Part shown: one piece after another, positions 19,304-27,954 of the stretch | Numbering within the stretch: position 1 is the stretch's first letter | Layout of the letters: each line of letters starts with the position of its first letter | Assembly: GCA_023423535.1 (NCBI GenBank) | Contig: JAFAFL010000107.1 | Span: 1-43,543 of the forward strand | Source: Pseudomonadota bacterium | Lineage (GTDB): Bacteria; Myxococcota; Myxococcia; Myxococcales; Myxococcaceae | Reading direction: 5' to 3' | DNA: 43,543 bases | Position numbers and translations under genes: made by a program | Notes under the pieces: generated by a model | What the model saw: the letters and a program-made list of their open reading frames with translations, nothing else | Told to the model about the DNA's origin: nothing | The model's database searches: none

Positions 19304-19882
19304 ATGGACCAGCTTTACACGACCCACGACATCAGTCGTCTGCTGCAGGTCGATCCTTCCACCGTCAGCAAGTGGATCGACCGCGGCATCCTCCTGGCCT
19401 TCCGTACGCCGGGCGGACACCGCCGGGTGAGATCCGGTGACCTACGCAGCTTCCTCATCGCGCACCAGATGCCGGTGCCGGAGGAGCTCGGCAGCCAGAC
19501 GGTGCGGCTCCTCGTCGTGGACGACGAGAAGCCCGTGCTCGACGCCATGAAGCGGGCGTTCAAGCCGTTCGCCACGCAGGTGGAGCTGGCCCTGACCACC
19601 TCCGGCGTGGACGCGCTGCTGGCGGTCGCCGAGCAGAAGCCGCACGGCATGCTGGTGGACCTGAACATGCCCGACATCGACGGCCTCGAGGTCGTCCGGC
19701 GCATCAAGCAGCGCAAGAACCTGGAGTCGGTCCGGCTCATCACCATGACCGCGCGGCACAACCAGGAGACCATCGAGCAGTCGCTCAAGGCCGGCGCGAT
19801 CGCCTGCCTGGCGAAGCCGGTGGACGCGCAGCAGGTGGTGGACCTCTTCCGGGTCCCCATCGCCCTCAACGCGCGGCGCTAG
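19304..19882 (+). CDS. Response regulator with N-terminal excisionase-type HTH
   Basis: A 192-residue protein in unusual order: DNA-binding domain first, receiver second. Residues 4-55 are a MerR/excisionase-like winged HTH (YTTHDISRLLQVDPSTVSKW, then RTPGGHRRV). Residues ~67-188 form a receiver domain with acidic D73/D74, phosphoacceptor D119 in LVDLNMPDIDG, and Lys in AKPVDA. No kinase is adjacent. I chose ATG 19304 with a GCGAGAG stretch upstream over GTG 19292. The next gene starts 28 bases later on the same strand and may belong to the same unit, though it has its own TAAGCT box. Confidence 0.85.
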   Translation: MDQLYTTHDISRLLQVDPSTVSKWIDRGILLAFRTPGGHRRVRSGDLRSFLIAHQMPVPEELGSQTVRLLVVDDEKPVLDAMKRAFKPFATQVELALTTSGVDALLAVAEQKPHGMLVDLNMPDIDGLEVVRRIKQRKNLESVRLITMTARHNQETIEQSLKAGAIACLAKPVDAQQVVDLFRVPIALNARR

Positions 19883-19894
19883 CCGGGCTCCTGC

Positions 19895-19900
19895 TAAGCT
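19895..19900 (+). promoter_or_regulatory. Candidate -10 box (TAAGCT) for the gene at 19910
   Basis: TAAGCT ends 9 bases before the ATG at 19910 with no Shine-Dalgarno. It suggests the GspE-N-domain gene has its own leaderless transcript despite lying close behind the response regulator gene. Confidence 0.4.
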
Positions 19901-19909
19901 CGGGGCCTC

Positions 19910-20764
19910 ATGGGCAATCCCCGGGCTCAGCGGGTAGGCGACGTTCTCGTCAACGCGCAGGTGATCGACGCGCTGCAGTTGCGCAGCGCGCTCGCTCAAC
20001 ACGACGCGTGGGGCGGGAGGCTCGCCAACGTGGTGGTGGAGATGGGGCTCGCGGAGGAGGAGACGGTCGTGGACTGTCTCGCCCGGAGCCTCGGCGTTCA
20101 GCGCGTCCGCGTGGGCAACCTGCCCCGGGATCCGCAGGCGCTGGCGAAGCTCGACGTGGCGTTCGCCGAGGAGCGCGGCCTCTTTCCGGTGGCGCTGCGG
20201 GACGGCGGCAAGGTGCTGCTGCTTGCCATGGCGGACCCCTCCGACATCGAGACGCTCGACGAGGTGACGCGGCGGGCGCGGGTGCGCGTGTCCCCTTTCA
20301 TCGCGGGCGAGCGGGAGATCCGCGCCGCGATCGCGAGGCACTACCGCGGTGGCGCGCCGGGGCCCACCGAAGGCCGCAGGACGAGCTCCCGTCAGAGCAA
20401 CCCCGTCGCACCGGTGACGCGGCCGCTGGCGGAGGACGAAGAGGAGGAGTTCAAGCTCGTGGACATGGCGGGAAACACCGTCATGAAGCCGCTGGCGGAG
20501 ATCCTCGGGGACGCGCTGGGCGGGCAGATCCCCGCGCCGGCCCAGACGTCCAACGCGCAGCCGAGCGGAAGCGCCTCCGCCCTCCTCGACGACATGCTCG
20601 GCGAGGGCGCGCGCCACCGCTTCAGCGACGAGGACCTGCAGCGCCTGCGCACCGTGCAGCTGAACCAGGAGAAGACCGCGCGCATCGTGCGGGCGGTGAT
20701 GGAGCTCTTGCTGGAGAAGGGCGCCCTGTCGCGGGCGGCGCTGCAGGAGAAGCTGCGGGGCTGA
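19910..20764 (+). CDS. GspE/PilB N-terminal (MshEN) domain protein, no ATPase domain
   Basis: A 284-residue protein whose first ~150 residues match the N-terminal domain of type II secretion/type IV pilus ATPases (QRVGDVLVNAQVIDALQLRS, then SLGVQRV, LLLAMADPSDIETLDEV). MshEN-type domains of this sort can bind c-di-GMP. No Walker motifs follow. The rest is an acidic linker (~165-185, EDEEEEFKLVD) and a predicted helical C-terminus (~240-284). I infer a regulator or adaptor of pilus or secretion machinery that may sense a nucleotide. The neighbouring HTH-receiver gene may be functionally linked. Confidence 0.75.
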   Translation: MGNPRAQRVGDVLVNAQVIDALQLRSALAQHDAWGGRLANVVVEMGLAEEETVVDCLARSLGVQRVRVGNLPRDPQALAKLDVAFAEERGLFPVALRDGGKVLLLAMADPSDIETLDEVTRRARVRVSPFIAGEREIRAAIARHYRGGAPGPTEGRRTSSRQSNPVAPVTRPLAEDEEEEFKLVDMAGNTVMKPLAEILGDALGGQIPAPAQTSNAQPSGSASALLDDMLGEGARHRFSDEDLQRLRTVQLNQEKTARIVRAVMELLLEKGALSRAALQEKLRG

Positions 20765-20766
20765 GT

Positions 20767-21105
20767 TCAGCGGGCCGTTTGCTTCTTCGCCGCCTCCGCC
20801 TCCACCGCGGCATCCTCCGCCTCCTCCGCGCAGGCGAAGAGGCAGCGCATGGCGGCGTCTCCCTCCGGCGCAATCTCCTTCCCATCGAAGAGCCGGCGGG
20901 CCGCCGAACACTCCAGGGCGTTGATGCAGCGCGCGCCGCAGAGGGTCGGGCCCTCGCAGCGGCCGGTCACGTCCAGTCCCTCCGGCGGATAGCTCTGCAG
21001 GCACGCCTCGAGGTGGCTCCGTGCGCGCTGGCATTCGTCGCGCCGGCAGCCCGCGAAGGCGAAGAGGGACGACAGGACCGCCACCGACAAGACCCACCGC
21101 TTCAT
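20767..21105 (-). CDS. Small Cys-rich lipoprotein
   Basis: A 112-residue exported protein. The signal peptide ends FAFAGC, a lipobox with Cys20 as the anchor. Eight further cysteines (25, 35, 50, 56, 60, 66, 88, 92) suggest up to four disulfides in a compact helical periplasmic or outer-membrane domain; the C-terminus is Ala/Glu/Lys-rich. GGAGGGG precedes the ATG by about 7 bases. It is divergent from the dehydrogenase/cytochrome gene and convergent with the GspE-N gene (2-base gap). I recognise no family; function unknown. Confidence 0.7.
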   Translation of the reverse strand: MKRWVLSVAVLSSLFAFAGCRRDECQRARSHLEACLQSYPPEGLDVTGRCEGPTLCGARCINALECSAARRLFDGKEIAPEGDAAMRCLFACAEEAEDAAVEAEAAKKQTAR

Positions 21106-21184
21106 CCGTCTGCCCCTCCGACCGCGCGCATCGCAGCGTAGCCCGACGTTGCCCGCGGCGCGTCCGACAGGTCACAGTCGGCGG

Positions 21185-23434
21185 ATGCGCCCCCTCCCGA
21201 CGCTGCCCGTCACGCTGCCTTCCGCCGTGCTCGCTCTCATGGTGGCCGCGAGCGGCTCTACAGGCCTCACCGGCTGCGGCGAGAAGCCGGCCCAGCCTCC
21301 GCCCGACGCCGGCGAGCAAACGATCCCGCCCACCGACGGAGGCACCGAGCCCGACCTGCCCGGTTACGACGCGCGTCCTTCGAATCCCCACTGCACCGCG
21401 CCCGCGCGTCCGGCGCAGGGGGGCGGCGCGGGGACCGTCACCACCGAGCGCGTCTTCCCCAACCTCACCTTCACCGCGCCGGTCTTCATCACCCACGCGC
21501 CGGGGAACGCGGAGCGGGTGTACGTGGTGGAGCAGACCGGCCGCATCCACCTCTTCGCCAACGACGCGGGCGTCGCGACCACGAGCGTCTTCCTCGACCT
21601 CTCCGGCCGCGTCACCTGCTGCGGCGAACGCGGGCTGCTCGGGCTCGCGTTTCATCCGGACTTCGCGAACAACGGCGAGCTCTTCGTCAGCTACACGGAC
21701 ACGCCGCAGGGCGGGTCGCTGCGGTCGGTCGTCTCCCGCATGCGCAGCCCCGACGGCGGGCTGACCGCGGATCCCTCGACCGAAGAGCGGGTCATCGCCA
21801 TTCCGCAGCCCTACTCGAACCACAACGGCGGACACCTCGCGTTCGGGCCGGAAGGCCACCTCTACGTGGGCATGGGCGATGGCGGCTCGGGCGGCGACCC
21901 GCAGAACCACGCGCAGAACCTGAACTCGCTGCTGGGCAAGATCCTCCGGCTCGACGTGTCGCAGAAGCCCTACGCCATCCCCGCGGACAACCCCTTCGCA
22001 GACAGCCCCGGCACCGCCGGCACGCCGCGCCCCGAGTTCTACGCGTGGGGCCTGCGCAACCCGTGGCGCTTCAGCTTCGACCGCGAGACCGGCGAGCTGT
22101 GGGCGGGCGACGTGGGCCAGGGCGCGCTCGAGGAGGTGGACCTCATCCGCAAGGGCGGCAACTACGGCTGGCGCCTCAAGGAGGGCGACGCGTGCTTCAA
22201 CCCCGCGCAGAACTGCCCGAGCGACGGGCTCATCGATCCGGTCGTCACCTACCCTCGCACCGAAGGCGTCTCCATCACCGGCGGCTACGTGTACCGCGGC
22301 AAGGCGATGCCCCAGCTGGTGGGCCGCTTCGTCTTCGCGGACTTCGCCACCGGGAAGGTGTGGGCGGTCCGGACGGATCCCGCCACCGGCGCGCACAGCC
22401 GCGAGGAGCTCTACGACTCGCCTCTCTCCGTCTCCTCTTTCGGCGAGGCCCCGGACGGCGAGCTCTACCTCCTGCACTACAACGCCAACCCCGGCGCTGG
22501 CCGGATCCACAGGCTCGTGCCGTCGGGTGCGCCGCCGCCGGAGGACACCTTCCCGCAGCTCCTGTCGCAGACCGGCTGCGTGGACCCCCAGAACCCTCGC
22601 GAGGCGCTGCCCGGCGTCATCCCCTACGACGTGGCGTCTCCGCTCTGGAGTGACGGCGCGGCGAAGCAGCGGCACCTGGCGATTCCCGACGGCACGCAGA
22701 TCGCCTTGAAGGCGGACGGCGACTTCGACCTGCCGGTGGGGACGGTGCTGATGAAGACGTTCCTCCTCGCGGACCGGCCGGTGGAGACGCGCCTGTTCAT
22801 GCGCCACGACGACGGCGAGTGGGGCGGCTACTCCTACGAATGGAACGAGGCCGGCACCGACGCGCAATTGCTGCCCGGCGCGAAGACGAAGACCGTCGCC
22901 GGCCAGCCGTGGCACTTCCCCTCGCGGGGTCAGTGCATGACCTGCCACACCGAGGCCGCGGGCCGGAGCCTCGGCCTCGAGCTCGCGCAGCTCTCTTCGG
23001 TGCCGGTCCGCTATCCCTCGGGACGCACGGCGCGGCAGGTGGAGACGCTCGCGCACGCAGGCCTGTTCGCGTCCGAGCCGCCCGCCGCCGCAGACCGTCC
23101 CGCGCTCACCTTCCCGCCGGACGCGCGCGCGTACCTGCACGCGAACTGCTCCGGTTGCCACCGCCCCGGCGGCACCACCCAGGCCGAGTTCGACGTGCGC
23201 CACGCCACCGGGCTGCGCGACACGCTCACCTGCAACGCGGCGCCCCGGCAGGGAGATCTCGGCGTGGAGGACGCGCGGCTGGTGGCCCCGGGCGAGCCGG
23301 AGAAGAGCCTCCTCCCGCTGCGAATGCGCTCATTGGATGCCCACCGGATGCCGCCCCTCTCCTCCTCGCGCGTGGACGAGATGGGCGTGGCGCTGGTGGA
23401 GGGGTGGATTCGCGGACTGCAGGGCTGTCCCTAG
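21185..23434 (+). CDS. Sugar-dehydrogenase beta-propeller fused to SO2930-type dihaem cytochrome
   Basis: A 749-residue lipoprotein. The lipobox LTGC puts the anchor at Cys31. Residues ~75-445 are a glucose/sorbosone dehydrogenase-like beta-propeller (FHPDFANNGELFVSYTDT, NHNGGHLAFGPEGHLYVGMG, ALEEVDLIRKGGNYGW), normally a PQQ site. Residues ~455-749 match the SO2930-like cytochrome region, with haem-attachment motifs CMTCH (584-588) and CSGCH (655-659). This allows electron transfer from an oxidised sugar or aldehyde through its own haems to the respiratory chain in the periplasm. ATG 21185 was chosen because it gives the signal peptide. Whether PQQ is really the cofactor is not shown. Confidence 0.85.
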   Translation: MRPLPTLPVTLPSAVLALMVAASGSTGLTGCGEKPAQPPPDAGEQTIPPTDGGTEPDLPGYDARPSNPHCTAPARPAQGGGAGTVTTERVFPNLTFTAPVFITHAPGNAERVYVVEQTGRIHLFANDAGVATTSVFLDLSGRVTCCGERGLLGLAFHPDFANNGELFVSYTDTPQGGSLRSVVSRMRSPDGGLTADPSTEERVIAIPQPYSNHNGGHLAFGPEGHLYVGMGDGGSGGDPQNHAQNLNSLLGKILRLDVSQKPYAIPADNPFADSPGTAGTPRPEFYAWGLRNPWRFSFDRETGELWAGDVGQGALEEVDLIRKGGNYGWRLKEGDACFNPAQNCPSDGLIDPVVTYPRTEGVSITGGYVYRGKAMPQLVGRFVFADFATGKVWAVRTDPATGAHSREELYDSPLSVSSFGEAPDGELYLLHYNANPGAGRIHRLVPSGAPPPEDTFPQLLSQTGCVDPQNPREALPGVIPYDVASPLWSDGAAKQRHLAIPDGTQIALKADGDFDLPVGTVLMKTFLLADRPVETRLFMRHDDGEWGGYSYEWNEAGTDAQLLPGAKTKTVAGQPWHFPSRGQCMTCHTEAAGRSLGLELAQLSSVPVRYPSGRTARQVETLAHAGLFASEPPAAADRPALTFPPDARAYLHANCSGCHRPGGTTQAEFDVRHATGLRDTLTCNAAPRQGDLGVEDARLVAPGEPEKSLLPLRMRSLDAHRMPPLSSSRVDEMGVALVEGWIRGLQGCP

Positions 23435-23533
23435 GCGGTGCTCACGAAAGGACGGCCGCGTCCTCCGTGGCCGGGCTTTGGTGCGCGGCGCGGGTGGGCA
23501 CGCCCGCCGGCCACCCGCCCGCGCAGAGGTGCG

Positions 23534-26500
23534 TCAGGCCCTCGCGGCCATGAACTTCACGAACTTCCGCACCGCGCTTCTCGCCACGCCGGGCTCGGAC
23601 TTCTTCGCCTCGATGTGGCCGGTCGCCATCGCCCCCAGATAGGCCTCCAGCGCGTCGTCGTACGCTGCCCGGTTCGAGCCGTCCTGGCCGTCCCGCAGCG
23701 AGTCCGCGGCGAAGTCGAGAAACCGGCGCACCGCGGGCGGGTACTGCTTCACCGGGCCCGGGCCGATGAGGCCGCGGTCGCACTGCTCCGCCATCCACCG
23801 GGCGAAAGCGGCGGTCAGCCCCTCGACGTCCGGCGCCTCCTTCCGCGCGCTTGTCGAGAGCACCTCCCGCGCGACCGCCCCCGACCCGTCGCCCCGTTCT
23901 GCTTCGGGTACGGCCTCTTCGGACTCTCCGGCCTCTACGTCGGACTCAACCACCTCCTCCTCCAGCCCGCCGGCCCGCCGCAGGAGCCCGACCAACTCCT
24001 CGACCTCAAGCCGCGAGGGCTCTTCGCTCCCGTCCACGACGCCCGCGAGCAACTCGCGCTTCTGCGCGTGCAGCGCGACGATCTGCTCTTCGATCGTCCC
24101 CTGCGTCACCAGACGGTACACGGTCACCGGGCGCATCTGGCCGATCCGGTGGGCGCGGTCCGTCGCCTGGTCCTCCACCGCTGGATTCCACCAGGGATCG
24201 AGGTGGAGCACGTAGTCCGCCCCGGTGAGGTTCAGGCCCGTCCCGCCCGCCTTCAGCGAGATGAGGAACACGTCGCCGGCGCCCGACTGGAACGCCTCGA
24301 CCCGGCGGCGGCGCTCCGCTTCGGGCGTCTCGCCGTCGAGGTACTGCACGCGGAAGCCGGCCCCTTCCAGCGCCGTTCTCGCAATCCCCAGGTGCCGGGT
24401 GAACTGGCTGAACACCAGCGCCCGGTGTCCCTCCTCCCGCAGCTCCGTCAACAGCTCCATCACCCGCCCGAGCTTCGAGGCCGGGCCCGTCCACGACGGG
24501 TCGTGCAGGCGCGGGTGGCACACCAGCAGCCGCAGCCGGGTGAGCGCCGCCAGCACCTGGAAGCGCTTGTTCTCGCCGGGCCCGGACGCGGCACCGCTCA
24601 GCTCGGCCACCGCCGCCAGGCGCGCGTCGTCGTACAGCCTGCGCTCCTGGGGGCTGAGCGCGACCGGAACGGTGATCTCCGTCCGCGCGGGCAGATCCGC
24701 TGCCACCTGCGCCTTCGTCCGCCGCAAGAGGAAGGGCCGGACGATCCCTGCCAGCGCGCGGCGGCGGTCCGGGTTCCGGTGCCGCTCGATGGGCGCCTGG
24801 AAGCGCTCGCGGAACTGCCCCTCCGTTCCGAGCAGCCCGGGGAACACGAGCCGCATCAGGCTCCACAGCTCGCCCAGGTGGTTCTCCACCGGGGTACCCG
24901 AGAGCGCCACCCGGAACTCCGCCGAGAGCTGCCGTGCCGCCTGGCTTCGCCGCGCGCCGGCGTTCTTCACTGCCTGCGCCTCGTCGAACACTGCGGTGAC
25001 AAAGGGGATGGCCTTCAACCGCTCCACGTCGCGCGTGAGCAGGCCGTAGCTCACCACCAGCACGTCTCCGGGCCCCAGCCGCCCGCAGAGCGCCTCGCGG
25101 TCCGCGGTGCGCCACGCGTGGACCCGCAGGCCCGGCGCGAAGCGGGCCGCCTCGCGCTCCCAGTTGAAGCAGACCGACGTCGGCGCCACCACGAGCTGCG
25201 GTCCATGCTCCGCCCGGTCCACCAGCAGCGCCAGGGTCTGCAGCGTCTTGCCCAGGCCCATGTCGTCCGCCAGGCACGCGCCGGGCGCCCACGCCGACAG
25301 CCGCGCGAGCCACTCGAATCCTTCACGCTGGTACGGCCGCAGCTCCGCGCGGAGCCCCGACGGGAGCGCCGGCTTCAGCGACTGAGCCGCGCGCATCCGC
25401 CCCAGCAGGTCGGACAGCCGGGGAGTGCCCTCGAACCCACCCACCGCGCCCGACAGCTCCTCGAGCACCTGCGCCGCCGCGACGGTCACCTCGGCGTCGC
25501 CGGCCGCGTTCTCCACCGCCAGGTCCGCCAGCGGCTCGAGCGCGCCGAGCAGCTCCTGGGAGAGCTCCGCCCACCGTCCCTCCGCGACCCGGACGAAGCG
25601 CTGCCGCCTGCGCGCCGCCTCCAGCAGCACCGCGAGCGCGATTCGCTGATCGTCCACCTCCGCGCCGCCCGTGACGCCGAGCCAGTCCCGCGCCGGCCGG
25701 ACGACGACCCGCAGGTCCGCGCCGGTCACCGGCCGGGTCAGCTTCGGGCGCTCGAGGGGCCAGAGGACCTCCAGCCCGTCCCGCGCGAGCGCCTCCAGCC
25801 GGCTGAGCACCGCGATCGCCTCGAGCCCGTCCACCACCGCGCGGAAGGTCTGGCCGGCCTCGACCGGCGGAAGCCCCAGCGCCTCGAACAGCTTCGCCGC
25901 CGCCACGCGCTCCGCCTCGGTCCTGCGCTGGGCGTACACCCGCTGGCCGTCGGATTGGCCACGCACCTGCCGCGGCCCCTCTCCCGCGGGGAAGATGTGC
26001 GCTCCCGGCAGGGGCCGCACCAGCGCCTCGACCGAGAGGGTGAGCCCCTCCATCCGGGCCATGGCGATGGCGGAGCCGTCCGCATCCACCTCGGGACCGA
26101 GGAGCGTGGGCGGCAGCGAGACCGGCACCGGCATCTCTCCGAGCGCATCCACCAGCTCGTCGGCGGCCTCGTCCGGGAAGTGTGCGCCCCGCTCCTTCAG
26201 CACGGAGAGCACCCGCGCGACCCGGTCGTCCACGCGCACGAGGAAGACGGTCTCCCGCTCCGCGTCGGCAAGGCAATACCTCCCCTGCCCCCGCCAGGCG
26301 GGGCTCAACGCCTCCAGCGAGACGGCCACGCCTCGGACCGACGGCCCGACGGCGTAGCCGCCGGACGGTTCGCGGGTGCAGCACAGCTCGAGGTCCAGCT
26401 CCTCGATGCGGACGGGGCGGTCCGGCGCGGAGACGAGGTGAAGGTGCGGGTGCCCCTCGAGCGCCTGCAGGGCCTCCCACAGGGCCTGCCCGGGCGCCAT

Positions 26501-27844
26501 CATGCGCTCGAACCGGAGCATCGCCGCCGCCCGCCGGTCCTGCGGCCGCGCGTCGCGCACCTCCAGCTCGAGAAGGTCTTCCGGACGGAGGCCCACGCCG
26601 ACAGTCCAGCCGCCCTTCCTGGTGGGCCGCTGCAGGAAGGGGCGCAGGCGCAGCTCACGACCCTTCGCGTCCACCCGCCAGGCGATGCGCTGCGGCCCCG
26701 GCTCTTCCGCCGTTCGCTTCGCGTCCGGCCTGTCCGCCGCCGTCTCCCGCAGCCGCTGCAACGAGCGCAACCACGGGGGCGTCCCGAGCACCGAGGCCAC
26801 CTCCTCCGCATCGCGACCACCGAGTGCCCGAACCCAGCCTATGGCGGCGTCGAGCGCGAAGATCCGGTGGCGGCAGACGCTCTCGCGGGGACAGACGCTG
26901 CAGCGGAACGCGATCCCCTGTTCACGCCAGCGTTCGAGCGGCGCGACGAGGCGGGGCGTGGCGATGTTCCAGGCGTCCACCACCGGCCGGGGATCGTCGA
27001 CCCGCAGCGCGGGGATGCCGTGCTGGAAGCTCACCTTCGCCTGCTTCTGGATGAACTCGGACGCGGGCAGGGTGGTTTCGCGCTGCTGCGCGCGGGCGGT
27101 GAGAAGGGCGGCGTGAAACTCGGCGAGGACGGGGAGCGCCGGCGGACCCGCCTGAAGGAACGTCCCTTCCGTGCGCACCGCCTCTGCCGTGGCCGCTGCG
27201 TAGCGCTGGAGGAAGCGCCAGACCACCTCCGGCGGAACGGCATGGGAGGACGCGGCCGCCCCCCGTGGAGGTCGCTGGACGAAGGGGCGCGCGCCGGGAT
27301 GAGAGGGCTTCAGGAGCGCTTCTGCCAGCGTGGGCATCTGGCGCCCCAACCCATATCCCGGGGGAAGCTGGCTGCCGTCCATCTCGGAGCCGAGAGAGTG
27401 GACGGGCGCGTCGAGGATCTCCGGGACGCCGGCGGCGGTGGCCCATTCGTCGAGGGCCTCGCGGCTCGTGGGCCATGGAGCGGACGCGCCCGCGCCGAGG
27501 GCCGGTCCCGCGGATCCGGTGCGGGAGCTCTGGATGGTCCTGTCCGGCTTCTCGAGCATGAGGCGAGCGCCGCGGAGGACATCTCGTCGGACCTCGGAGG
27601 TGGTGCGGCGCTTGAGCTCCCGCTGTGCCTGCGGATCTCCGAGGTAGGCGTGCAGCGTGGCGACCTCCGCGTTCGGAACCGCGAGGCGGAGCATGCTGGC
27701 TGCGCCCTCGCTGATGAGCGAGCGTTCCCATAGGCGCCGGAGCGGCTGGGTGAGCGCGTACTCGAGGCCAGAGTTCAGGGCCGCGAGATACAGCTCGCTG
27801 GCGCTGTTGGCTGTTCGGAGGGCGGTGGCCTGCTCGGGAGTCAT
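23534..27844 (-). CDS. SNF2-family (Swi2/Snf2) DEAD-box-like ATPase, 1436 residues
   Basis: A very large ATPase/translocase. Residues 1-~780 are an N-terminal region including a Cys/His cluster near 311-325 (CSVCPRESVCRH), a possible zinc site. The two RecA domains carry Walker A DDMGLGKT at ~860-867, the DEAQ box at ~953-956, SGTPVENHLGELWSL, and a C-terminal half with LVFSQFTRH, the GGTGLNLT region and TDRAHRIGQ near 1232. This is the bacterial RapA/HepA/SNF2-SSO1653-like type that remodels DNA- or RNA-polymerase-bound proteins. An acidic linker near 1290-1320 leads to a final ~110 residues that resemble the SAM-like core-binding domain of tyrosine recombinases. A TAGACA box lies 7 bases before the ATG. 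It stands alone, next to the defence-like cluster. Confidence 0.85.
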   Translation of the reverse strand: MTPEQATALRTANSASELYLAALNSGLEYALTQPLRRLWERSLISEGAASMLRLAVPNAEVATLHAYLGDPQAQRELKRRTTSEVRRDVLRGARLMLEKPDRTIQSSRTGSAGPALGAGASAPWPTSREALDEWATAAGVPEILDAPVHSLGSEMDGSQLPPGYGLGRQMPTLAEALLKPSHPGARPFVQRPPRGAAASSHAVPPEVVWRFLQRYAAATAEAVRTEGTFLQAGPPALPVLAEFHAALLTARAQQRETTLPASEFIQKQAKVSFQHGIPALRVDDPRPVVDAWNIATPRLVAPLERWREQGIAFRCSVCPRESVCRHRIFALDAAIGWVRALGGRDAEEVASVLGTPPWLRSLQRLRETAADRPDAKRTAEEPGPQRIAWRVDAKGRELRLRPFLQRPTRKGGWTVGVGLRPEDLLELEVRDARPQDRRAAAMLRFERMMAPGQALWEALQALEGHPHLHLVSAPDRPVRIEELDLELCCTREPSGGYAVGPSVRGVAVSLEALSPAWRGQGRYCLADAERETVFLVRVDDRVARVLSVLKERGAHFPDEAADELVDALGEMPVPVSLPPTLLGPEVDADGSAIAMARMEGLTLSVEALVRPLPGAHIFPAGEGPRQVRGQSDGQRVYAQRRTEAERVAAAKLFEALGLPPVEAGQTFRAVVDGLEAIAVLSRLEALARDGLEVLWPLERPKLTRPVTGADLRVVVRPARDWLGVTGGAEVDDQRIALAVLLEAARRRQRFVRVAEGRWAELSQELLGALEPLADLAVENAAGDAEVTVAAAQVLEELSGAVGGFEGTPRLSDLLGRMRAAQSLKPALPSGLRAELRPYQREGFEWLARLSAWAPGACLADDMGLGKTLQTLALLVDRAEHGPQLVVAPTSVCFNWEREAARFAPGLRVHAWRTADREALCGRLGPGDVLVVSYGLLTRDVERLKAIPFVTAVFDEAQAVKNAGARRSQAARQLSAEFRVALSGTPVENHLGELWSLMRLVFPGLLGTEGQFRERFQAPIERHRNPDRRRALAGIVRPFLLRRTKAQVAADLPARTEITVPVALSPQERRLYDDARLAAVAELSGAASGPGENKRFQVLAALTRLRLLVCHPRLHDPSWTGPASKLGRVMELLTELREEGHRALVFSQFTRHLGIARTALEGAGFRVQYLDGETPEAERRRRVEAFQSGAGDVFLISLKAGGTGLNLTGADYVLHLDPWWNPAVEDQATDRAHRIGQMRPVTVYRLVTQGTIEEQIVALHAQKRELLAGVVDGSEEPSRLEVEELVGLLRRAGGLEEEVVESDVEAGESEEAVPEAERGDGSGAVAREVLSTSARKEAPDVEGLTAAFARWMAEQCDRGLIGPGPVKQYPPAVRRFLDFAADSLRDGQDGSNRAAYDDALEAYLGAMATGHIEAKKSEPGVARSAVRKFVKFMAARA

Positions 27845-27954
27845 CGCGCGCGCTGTCTACGCGACCGATCTGACACCCGGGTGCCCGGTCACACATCCCG
27901 GAGGCGCAGCGGGAGCATGCCGGCGCTCCGGGGAGCCCACGGAAGCGAGCGGCG

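Noticed and set aside
19442..23203. A very long open frame of about 1250 codons on the minus strand
   Set aside because: It runs antisense to four well-supported genes and has the Arg/Ala/Leu-rich composition typical of GC-rich shadow frames, with no recognisable domain.
23487..23518. CGGGTGG/CCACCCG inverted repeat between convergent genes as a terminator
   Set aside because: The stem is short, the loop is 13 bases and no T-run follows on either strand, so I leave it unannotated.
23438..27733. An open frame of about 1430 codons on the plus strand antisense to the SNF2 gene
   Set aside because: The minus-strand frame carries complete helicase motifs. The antisense frame has only His/Arg/Pro-rich low-complexity sequence.
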